The notes beneath the pieces were generated by a model. It saw nothing but the letters and a program-made list of their open reading frames with translations, did no database searches and was not told the origin of the DNA. A DNA stretch of 6,767 nt, taken from positions 1-6,767 of the forward strand of contig JADFQF010000076.1 in NCBI GenBank assembly GCA_022561955.1, written 5' to 3'. Below, in pieces: positions 1 through 5,183 of the stretch. The translations under genes were made by a program, and so were the position numbers. Origin of the DNA: Chloroflexota bacterium (GTDB lineage: Bacteria; Chloroflexota; Dehalococcoidia; SAR202; UBA11138). The number at the start of each line of letters is the position of its first letter. The stretch's first letter is position 1.

Positions 1-294
1 CGCGCGGGTATCCTGGGCCCGCGGTTGCTGCCGGAGAAGATCTACTGGCCGCTAATGACCAAAGCGACACTGCGGGAAGATCTGTTACGGACGGCTGAAC
101 GAAGGCCTGCCGTATCCGCGACTCGATACTCAGGGACCCGCCACGAATCTGGATTCTTCGCTGCTCTTTCCGCAGAAGCGGAGCCCGAATATATTCAGTT
201 ATCAGAGTCGGACAGAATCGCCGATAGTTGCCTAGGAAGCTTTATCCCCACGTCGGAGAGGGCTAAAAACAAGGAAGGTTCGAAATTGGCGTGA
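1..294 (+). CDS. Possible 3' end of a gene entering from the left edge; unrecognised
   Basis: Frame 1 is open from the first base to a TGA at 292-294, giving 97 codons with no family I recognise. The first 20 codons read as plausible protein (around GILGPRLLPEKIYWPLM) and 18 of 20 end in G or C, like the neighbouring genes. The other two forward frames stop early, at 53-55 and near 110. After codon 20 the share of G/C third positions drops to about half, and the composition becomes rich in Ser, Glu and Ala without visible motifs. A real gene may therefore enter here with a degenerate or frameshifted tail, or the later part may be chance. An internal TTG at 25 could be called as a start, but nothing supports it as one. 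Function unknown; low confidence. Confidence 0.28.
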   Translation, partial: RAGILGPRLLPEKIYWPLMTKATLREDLLRTAERRPAVSATRYSGTRHESGFFAALSAEAEPEYIQLSESDRIADSCLGSFIPTSERAKNKEGSKLA

Positions 295-465
295 AAGTCG
301 GGCAAAAAGTGTAGACATTTTGGTTCGAAGTGTGATAGGTTTGATAAGTCCCAAGTAATTAAGTCGAGTTTTTGAAGGCTCCAGCGCCGGGAACGGGTAA
401 CCAGGAACGGCGAAGGACCCGGAAGAAACGAAGACAAGGTCACTTGGGACAACTGTTTTTAGAGG
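295..465. other. AT-richer non-coding stretch
   Basis: This stretch lies between the possible left-edge frame and the stop of the minus-strand phosphoribosyltransferase gene, so it should be the 3' region of that transcript. Base composition is visibly richer in A and T than the genes. A minus-strand open frame crosses it (452 to 195, TTG start, 85 codons), but it has no recognisable domain and no coding-like third-position bias. I find only a 4-bp hairpin (CAAG at 435-438 with CTTG at 443-446) and a short direct repeat GGAACGG (390-396 and 404-410). No terminator with a T-run and no RNA gene are visible. Confidence 0.5.
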
Positions 466-1455
466 CTACGACTTCTCCTCAGGCGTCAGCGTTCCGATGA
501 ACGGCAAATTTCGGTACTTCTCCTCGTAGTCCAGGCCGTAGCCCACCACGAACTCGTCGGGCACCTCGAATCCCACGTACTTGACCGGCACGTCAACGAT
601 TCTGCGCGCCTTCTTGTCCAGCATGGTGCACACCTCGAGGCTGGCCGGGTTCTTGGCCCGCAGGTAGCCCACCAGGTAATTCAACGTCATGCCGCTGTCT
701 ATGATGTCTTCTACCAGGATCACGTCGCGCCCCGTGAGGTCCGAATCCAGGTCCTTGGCAATTTTTACGCCGCTGCCTCCATCGCCCCTGTATCGAGAGA
801 TGGCCATGACCTCGACCTCGATGGGCAGCGAAATCTCCCGCATCAGGTCTGCCATGAAGCACAGCATGCCCTTGAGCACGCCGACCAGCACCGGCTGGGT
901 GCCCTTGTAGTCCTGGGAGATCGCCTTGCCGAGCTCCGCAACCCTTTTTTGGATCTGCTGCGTCGTGAACAGGACCCGGTCAATTCCCTTTGTGTCCGCC
1001 TGTGAGAGAGGCCCGAAGCCGTATTTGGCCAGCAGCCTGTGGTAGTCGCGTCTGTAGAGGAGCCTGATATTGACGTCGGGGTAAAGCTCACGAAGGCGGC
1101 GCAGCTTGCGGTTCTTTTCCGTGACCAGGCTCTGCTTCATGGTCGTCAGCTCGACGAACAGGTCTAGGTCCGGCAGATAGAAGTCGGGTGTGAACATCTC
1201 CCGCATCTGCTCGCCCTCCCACCTCAACGGGAAGGACCGGGGCTCGTACTCCCACCTGAGGCCGTAGAAGTCGAGAATCTTTGAGAACTCTTCTTCGCTT
1301 GGATGCGCGAATGCCGGGGACCGGCCGGGCTCGCCCGAGGTCGAAGCCGGTCCGGTCTGGTCTGATGAGTGCGGGTGTTGTGAGGTCTCGGCCAACGTGC
1401 TTGCCTCGCGACGACTTTGCACACATGCTAACAAATGGCGGTCACCCGACGCCAT
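466..1455 (-). CDS. hpt: Hypoxanthine(-guanine) phosphoribosyltransferase with an N-terminal PD-(D/E)XK nuclease-like domain
   Basis: The C-terminal half (about residues 158-329 of 329) is a purine salvage enzyme that converts hypoxanthine or guanine plus PRPP to IMP or GMP in the cytosol. Its landmarks are the LKG pyrophosphate loop (194-196), the flexible SRYRG loop (about 220-224), the PRPP motif VILVEDIIDSGMTL (245-258) with the acidic pair E249-D250, and the purine pocket KYVGFEVPDEFVVGYGLDY (292-310). A stand-alone enzyme is about 180 residues. The extra part at 50-148 resembles a small restriction-endonuclease fold: EEE helix (55-57), FTPDFYLP (88-95) with D91, then FVELTTMK (100-107). 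The usual E-x-K lysine is threonine here (E102-L-T104), so nuclease activity is doubtful. Residues 1-48 are Ser/Thr/Pro-rich, and the ATG at 1455 lacks a well-spaced ribosome site. A TTG at 1395 (residue 21) has GAGG eight bases upstream and is a credible alternative. The gene lies 39 bp after the cohesin-like gene, probably in one operon. The transferase assignment is secure; the role of the N-terminal domain is inferred. Confidence 0.93.
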   Translation of the reverse strand: MASGDRHLLACVQSRREASTLAETSQHPHSSDQTGPASTSGEPGRSPAFAHPSEEEFSKILDFYGLRWEYEPRSFPLRWEGEQMREMFTPDFYLPDLDLFVELTTMKQSLVTEKNRKLRRLRELYPDVNIRLLYRRDYHRLLAKYGFGPLSQADTKGIDRVLFTTQQIQKRVAELGKAISQDYKGTQPVLVGVLKGMLCFMADLMREISLPIEVEVMAISRYRGDGGSGVKIAKDLDSDLTGRDVILVEDIIDSGMTLNYLVGYLRAKNPASLEVCTMLDKKARRIVDVPVKYVGFEVPDEFVVGYGLDYEEKYRNLPFIGTLTPEEKS

Positions 1456-1494
1456 ACCCCTGTAAGAAGCGTGGTGCGGTATCGAGGGCCAAGC

Positions 1495-2184
1495 CTAGCA
1501 GACGGTCACGGTGCCCGAGTAGACCTGCGGCGTCATGGGGTCGCCGCTGTCGTCGTCCATTCGGATGATGCTCAGCTGGATAGAGGTCGCGCCCTTGGCG
1601 GCACCCTCCACGGTGACGGTGGCAAGCGTGGATTCGGCGTCCCCGACCTCCACGACCCTCAGGAGGTCCGCCGCGGCTATACGCATATGTTGCTCACTCG
1701 CTTCGACCTCACGCACCAGGCCGAAATTGGGAAAGTCGATCCCGGCAAAGCGGGCGATCGAAGGGTCGGCCACGGTCAGGCTGACGTCGTATCCGGAGAG
1801 ACCGGCAGGCGCCTGGCTGAGCACGATGGGCACGAAAAGCAGGTCTCCGGCGGACACCTCGCCGGCCATGACGATCAGGCCGGACTCGCCGCTCTCGGGG
1901 AAGGTATTCTCACTTGCTTCGGAGCCGCACCCAGATGTCGGGGCAACCAGGGGTTCGGACGGCGCAGGCTCGGACGCAGCAGCCCCCGGCGTGTCGAGGC
2001 TGGCGACGGCAAACGCAGTCGGAATGGGCTCCGACATCTGCGTCGGCGGGCTCTCTATGGCCTCGGAATCACCCGCGTCAGGTCTTGCGAGCAGCATGAC
2101 GACGACGACCCCAAGCGTGACCGATATGCCGGCAGCTATCATCAATGGAGACCGATATCCGGCGGCCTTTCCTATGGCGTACAT
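1495..2184 (-). CDS. Membrane-anchored protein with external cohesin-like domain
   Basis: The 229-residue product has a short N-terminus with basic residues K6 and R11, one hydrophobic segment (about 13-33) and then a long Ala/Ser/Pro/Glu-rich linker (about 35-100). It ends in a beta-rich domain (about 102-229). This domain starts with GEVSAGDLLFVPIVL and continues with APAGLSGYDVSLTVADPSIARF, the order of strands seen in cohesin-type modules (a carbohydrate-binding-like jelly roll). The final residue is Cys. The layout implies one anchor with the domain outside the membrane, held off by the linker. Cohesin modules are known for binding dockerins in cellulosomes, but they also occur in non-cellulosomal bacteria and archaea where partners are unknown; no dockerin is visible here. 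The start is supported by GAGGT at 2191-2195, six bases before the ATG. It is the first gene of a probable two-gene minus-strand operon. The cohesin assignment rests on pattern recognition only. Confidence 0.82.
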   Translation of the reverse strand: MYAIGKAAGYRSPLMIAAGISVTLGVVVVMLLARPDAGDSEAIESPPTQMSEPIPTAFAVASLDTPGAAASEPAPSEPLVAPTSGCGSEASENTFPESGESGLIVMAGEVSAGDLLFVPIVLSQAPAGLSGYDVSLTVADPSIARFAGIDFPNFGLVREVEASEQHMRIAAADLLRVVEVGDAESTLATVTVEGAAKGATSIQLSIIRMDDDSGDPMTPQVYSGTVTVC

Positions 2185-2190
2185 CCCAAC

Positions 2191-2195
2191 ACCTC
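2191..2195 (-). promoter_or_regulatory. Ribosome binding site of the cohesin-like gene
   Basis: On the minus strand this reads GAGGT, six nucleotides before the ATG at 2184-2182. The same motif and spacing precede the transporter gene, which strengthens both start calls. Confidence 0.7.
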
Positions 2196-2247
2196 GCTCG
2201 AACCTGCGCTTACCGCCCCGGATTTCCCAGGGCCGGAAAATGCGGCC

Positions 2248-2256
2248 ATTATAGCA
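2248..2256 (-). promoter_or_regulatory. Extended -10 promoter for the minus-strand operon
   Basis: Read on the minus strand the bases are TGCTATAAT: a consensus TATAAT (2253 down to 2248) preceded by the TGn extension (2256-2254). No good TTGACA-like hexamer lies 16-18 bases upstream (the site reads GAGTTA or similar), so this would be an extended -10 promoter. Transcription would start near 2241, leaving a leader of about 57 nt before the cohesin-like ATG. Confidence 0.6.
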
Positions 2257-2316
2257 ACGGGACCGTGAAATAACTCACCTATATCCCAATAACATTGCGA
2301 TTAATCACTTGACAGA

Positions 2317-2340
2317 TGGGTTTGTGGGGTGGGTTTTGGT
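2317..2340 (+). other. 24-nt pure G/T tract with clustered G runs
   Basis: Every base from 2317 to 2340 on the plus strand is G or T. It contains GGG (2318-2320), GGGG (2326-2329), GGG (2331-2333) and GG (2338-2339), short of a canonical four-run quadruplex but close to one. It lies between the two divergent promoters, directly after a TTGACA (2309-2314) that has no -10 at usable spacing. Confidence 0.5.
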
Positions 2341-2352
2341 CTATTCGGCCAA

Positions 2353-2372
2353 ATATGATTACGAATTCATAT
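2353..2372. promoter_or_regulatory. Operator-like inverted repeat
   Basis: A 20-bp dyad centred on CG at 2362-2363. The outer six bases, ATATGA (2353-2358) and TCATAT (2367-2372), match perfectly, and 8 of 10 base pairs across the dyad are complementary. It sits about 43-63 bp upstream of the predicted start of the DUF503-helicase transcript, a spacing typical of regulator binding sites. No regulator gene is in the window. AT-rich dyads also occur by chance, so this is suggestive only. Confidence 0.35.
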
Positions 2373-2400
2373 AAAGTATAGGAAATGTCGGGAACAGACG

Positions 2401-2409
2401 TGCTATAAT
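2401..2409 (+). promoter_or_regulatory. Extended -10 promoter for the DUF503-helicase operon
   Basis: The bases read TGCTATAAT: a perfect TATAAT (2404-2409) with a TGn extension. The region 16-18 bp upstream (around 2380-2387) has no TTGACA resemblance. Transcription would begin near 2416, giving a leader of about 29 nt before the ATG at 2445. The nine bases are identical to those of the divergent minus-strand promoter. Confidence 0.65.
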
Positions 2410-2444
2410 CGTCCAAAATCTTAGCTAGCGTAGTTTATGCCGGT

Positions 2445-2738
2445 ATGAACGTCGGAGTCTGCAAGCTATCCCTGCGCCTGCCCGAAAACCAGGACCTGAA
2501 GGGTAAGCGACGGGTCATCAACTCGCTTTCCTCGCGAATCAGGAACAAGTTCAACGTGTCCGTCGCAGAGGTGAGCGACAACGATAGCTGGCAGAGCGCG
2601 GTGCTGGGAATCACCTGCGTCAGCAACAGCCTGAAGCATACCGATGAGGTCCTGAACAGCGTCGTCGATTTCGTCGAAAGCAGCAGAGAGGACCTGGAGA
2701 TCGTCGCCGTCGAGCTCGAGACGCTAACCGGCTTTTAG
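2445..2738 (+). CDS. ylxP: DUF503 family protein (YlxP-like)
   Basis: The 97-residue product matches the small DUF503 family along its whole length. It shows an N-terminal strand (MNVGVCKLSLRLP), the characteristic LKGKRRVINSL segment (about 18-28), the NKFNVSVAEV stretch (34-43), the conserved DxWQ-AVLG region (about 47-55) and an acidic C-terminal helix. Length is normal for the family. YlxP is encoded near ribosome-maturation genes in Bacillus, but its biochemical role is not settled, so I give no function. No Shine-Dalgarno sequence is visible in the short leader. A three-codon mini-frame (ATG at 2437) ends in a TGA overlapping this ATG. The stop lies 30 bp before the helicase ATG on the same strand, which suggests co-transcription. 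The symbol follows the Bacillus family name. Confidence 0.9.
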   Translation: MNVGVCKLSLRLPENQDLKGKRRVINSLSSRIRNKFNVSVAEVSDNDSWQSAVLGITCVSNSLKHTDEVLNSVVDFVESSREDLEIVAVELETLTGF

Positions 2739-2758
2739 CCGCCGGCCCAGGCATCCGT

Positions 2759-2762
2759 GAGG
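2759..2762 (+). promoter_or_regulatory. Ribosome binding site deciding the helicase start
   Basis: GAGG at 2759-2762 lies six nucleotides before the ATG at 2769. It overlaps the competing GTG start at 2757, whose own upstream sequence offers only AGG. The same GAGG-plus-six arrangement is used by two other genes here, so the ATG is preferred. Confidence 0.55.
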
Positions 2763-2768
2763 CCCGTT

Positions 2769-5072
2769 ATGGACGTTGCCGCCTTTCTCAGAGATATCCG
2801 GAATATGCCGTGGTATAACGGGCAGATAGTCCACTGCCAGGACATTCCCGTGAAGGACGCGACGGAAGGGTTCCTCGATCGGCCCCTGCCCGAGCGCCTC
2901 CAGGAGGCCCTTCGCGACACGGGCATCGAATATCTGTACGCGCACCAGGCGGAGGCCGTGAACGCATCGAGGCGTGGTGAGAATGTCATCGTCGCGACGC
3001 CCGCCGCCAGCGGCAAGAGCCTCTGCTATCACATACCCGTAATCGAGGCGCTGATGGAGGACAGGGCCGCCCGTGCCATATACATGTTCCCCACCAAGGC
3101 GCTGGCCCAGGACCAGTCCAAAGGCCTCGCGAGGCTGATACCCGACGGCAGGCGTGTGAGGCACGGCATATTCGACGGCGACACCCCCACGCGCGACCGC
3201 TCCGATATCCGGCGCCACTCCAGGGTGCTGATTACCAACCCGGACATGCTCCACCTGGGCATACTGCCCAACCACCGCTCGTGGTATGAGCTCTTGCGCA
3301 ACCTTCGCTATGTCGTCATAGATGAGGCGCACGTGTACAGGGGCGTGTTCGGGTCCCATGTCGCCAATGTCATACGCCGCCTCAGACGGCTGTGTAAACG
3401 CTTCGGCAGCGACCCCCAGTTCATCCTGTGCTCGGCGACGATCGCCAACCCCGGCGAGCACGCGGAAAGCCTCGTTGGTCTGCCCTTTCAGGTTATCGAC
3501 GAGGACGGCTCGCCTTACGGGGGCAAGGACTTCCTCTTCTGGAACCCGCCCATGCTGGATCTGGCCAAGGGCAGCCGGCGCAGCACCAACAGCGAGGCCG
3601 CCAACCTCTTTTCGGAGCTTCTTCGGCGGCACATCCGCACGCTGACGTTCGTGCGCACGAGACGCACCGCCGAGCTAATCTACGTATATGTGCGAGACCT
3701 GCTGCGGGCCACCGACCCCGCGATCGCCCGAAGGGTCGCCCCTTACAGGGCTAGCTATCTGCCCGAGGACCGGAGGGCCATCGAGCAGGACCTCGCCGAA
3801 GGAAAGCTGCTAGGCCTCACGACAACCAACGCCCTGGAGCTCGGAATAGACATCGGGGACTTGGACGCGACGGTGCTCGCCGGCTATCCCGGCACCATCG
3901 CCTCGACGTGGCAGCAGGCGGGCCGAAGCGGCAGGCGGGGCGAGCGGTCGTTGAGCGTGCTGGTGGCCTCGGACAATCCCCTGGACCAGTACCTCATGCG
4001 GCACCCGGAGTACTTTTTCGGCAACCCGCACGAGAGCGCACGCATATCGCCGTGCAACCCATACATCCTCAAGCCGCAGCTTCTTTGCGCCGCCTACGAG
4101 GCGCCGCTCGTCATGGACGACGTACAGCTATTCGGGCCGGACCTCCTCTATTACGCGGAGGAGCTTCAGAGCGACGGCTTCTTGCACGTAAAGGACCAGC
4201 GCTGGCACCTGGAGCCGGAGGTAGACTACCCGGCCAAGGACGTCAACATTCGCTCCACCTCGGCCAACTTCTACACCCTGGTTGAGAAGGACAGCGGCGT
4301 GATCCTCGAGACGGTCGATGAGGCCACGGCGTTCACGCAGCTTCACCCCGGTGGAATATATCTTCACCAGGGCGAGCAGTACCTGATCGAGGACCTGGAC
4401 CTGGTATCGCGGACGGCCTATGCCTCCCAGACGGACGTCCCGTATTACACCGAGGTCCGCGACTACACCGAGACTCGTGTATTGAAGACCTTCAAGCACC
4501 GGCCGGCCGGCCGCACGACGGTCTACCTTGGCGAGGTCAAAGTCTCGACCAGCGTAGTGGGATTCAGACGCAAGGCCAGGCTCACCGAGGAGGTCCTGGG
4601 CGAGGAGCACGTCGACCTGCCGACCCAGAGCTTCGACACGATATCGGTCTGGTTCGACGTGCCCAAGGACACGCTGGAGTATATTCAGAAGAATCGCCTC
4701 GACCTCATGGGCGGGCTTCACGCCGTCGAGCACGCGGCCATCGGTGTGCTGCCCCTGTTCGCCATGTGCGACCGCAACGACATCGGCGGTATCTCGACGC
4801 CCATCCATCCCGACACGGGCAAGCCGCAGGTGTTCATCCACGACGGGCATCCCGGCGGCGTCGGCATCTCCGAGCACGGCTACGACATCATCGAGGAGCT
4901 CTGGGGGGCAACCCTGGAGGTGATAAGGGATTGCCCGTGCGAGTCGGGCTGTCCCGGCTGCATCCAGTCGCCCAAGTGCGGCAACAACAACCAGCCCCTG
5001 GACAAGGCCGTGGCCAGGCTGCTGCTTCAGGAGATTCTACGAGAGCACGACCCCGGGTCTGAGTCCGGGTAG
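2769..5072 (+). CDS. mrfA: MrfA/YprA-type superfamily 2 DNA helicase with C-terminal DUF1998 four-cysteine module
   Basis: A 767-residue ATP-dependent helicase (771 if the GTG at 2757 is used). Motifs in order: ATPAASGKS Walker A (76-84, K83), DEAH box (185-188), SAT (222-224), TNALELGIDIG (353-363) and QQAGRSGRRG with the arginine finger region (382-391). The C-terminal third has the signature HAVEHAAIGVLPLFAMCDRNDIGG (about 651-674) and HDGHPGGVGISE. It then has a cysteine cluster (C722, C724, C728, C731, C737) followed by GNNNQPLDK, the DUF1998 metal-binding pattern. This layout is that of Bacillus MrfA, which acts with the MrfB exonuclease in excising mitomycin C lesions independently of UvrA. 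Mycobacterial SftH and eukaryotic Hrq1 are relatives. Length and all motifs look intact. No MrfB-like exonuclease is in the window, so the partner is elsewhere or absent. It follows the DUF503 gene by 30 bp, in a probable operon. The family call is strong; the repair role is inferred from homologues. Confidence 0.92.
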   Translation: MDVAAFLRDIRNMPWYNGQIVHCQDIPVKDATEGFLDRPLPERLQEALRDTGIEYLYAHQAEAVNASRRGENVIVATPAASGKSLCYHIPVIEALMEDRAARAIYMFPTKALAQDQSKGLARLIPDGRRVRHGIFDGDTPTRDRSDIRRHSRVLITNPDMLHLGILPNHRSWYELLRNLRYVVIDEAHVYRGVFGSHVANVIRRLRRLCKRFGSDPQFILCSATIANPGEHAESLVGLPFQVIDEDGSPYGGKDFLFWNPPMLDLAKGSRRSTNSEAANLFSELLRRHIRTLTFVRTRRTAELIYVYVRDLLRATDPAIARRVAPYRASYLPEDRRAIEQDLAEGKLLGLTTTNALELGIDIGDLDATVLAGYPGTIASTWQQAGRSGRRGERSLSVLVASDNPLDQYLMRHPEYFFGNPHESARISPCNPYILKPQLLCAAYEAPLVMDDVQLFGPDLLYYAEELQSDGFLHVKDQRWHLEPEVDYPAKDVNIRSTSANFYTLVEKDSGVILETVDEATAFTQLHPGGIYLHQGEQYLIEDLDLVSRTAYASQTDVPYYTEVRDYTETRVLKTFKHRPAGRTTVYLGEVKVSTSVVGFRRKARLTEEVLGEEHVDLPTQSFDTISVWFDVPKDTLEYIQKNRLDLMGGLHAVEHAAIGVLPLFAMCDRNDIGGISTPIHPDTGKPQVFIHDGHPGGVGISEHGYDIIEELWGATLEVIRDCPCESGCPGCIQSPKCGNNNQPLDKAVARLLLQEILREHDPGSESG

Positions 5073-5141
5073 GCGCTTGTCTCATTGGACTCAATGCGGG
5101 GCCCGGGCCTGAGCGAGCGGGACCGGCAGGCCTCTCGGTTC

Positions 5142-5150
5142 TGCTAGACT
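5142..5150 (+). promoter_or_regulatory. Candidate extended -10 promoter of the transporter gene
   Basis: TGCTAGACT contains a TAGACT hexamer (4 of 6 to TATAAT) with the TGn extension, in the 111-bp gap after the helicase stop. No -35 hexamer is seen. A start near 5157 would give a leader of about 27 nt to the TTG codon. Weak alone; it is supported by the same TGC-TA form in the two stronger promoters. Confidence 0.3.
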
Positions 5151-5172
5151 CGTTCCCATTGTTTACACCTCT

Positions 5173-5177
5173 GAGGT
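5173..5177 (+). promoter_or_regulatory. Ribosome binding site supporting a TTG start
   Basis: GAGGT at 5173-5177 is followed by six nucleotides and then the TTG at 5184. Motif and spacing match those of the cohesin-like gene, and no ATG or GTG in frame lies closer to it, so TTG is the likely initiation codon. Confidence 0.7.
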
Positions 5178-5183
5178 CTGCAT

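Noticed and set aside
278..328. Two GGTTCGAA strings (278-285 and 321-328) resembling tRNA T-loops.
   Set aside because: The flanking five bases do not pair as a T-stem in either case, and no acceptor, D or anticodon arm is found around them.
195..452. Minus-strand 85-codon frame just after the phosphoribosyltransferase stop.
   Set aside because: It has a TTG start, no ribosome site, no coding-like third-position bias and no recognisable domain.
2231..2247. Hairpin GGCCG / CGGCC near the minus-strand promoter as a leader structure.
   Set aside because: It straddles the predicted transcription start, so it would not form in the RNA.
1435..2268. Long plus-strand frames (up to 277 codons) opposite the cohesin-like gene.
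   Set aside because: They are shadows of the minus-strand gene: no recognisable domain and odd composition. The minus-strand frame has a membrane segment, a recognisable domain, a ribosome site and a promoter.
2309..2314. Perfect TTGACA on the plus strand as a -35 element.
   Set aside because: No -10-like hexamer lies 15-19 bp downstream; that region is the G/T tract.
2724..3632. Minus-strand 302-codon frame opposite the helicase.
   Set aside because: It is an antisense shadow of the strongly supported helicase gene with no domain resemblance.
5106..5132. Inverted repeat GGCCTG / CAGGCC as a terminator after the helicase gene.
   Set aside because: The stem is only six pairs with a 15-nt loop and no T-run follows. 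GC-rich sequence makes such repeats common.
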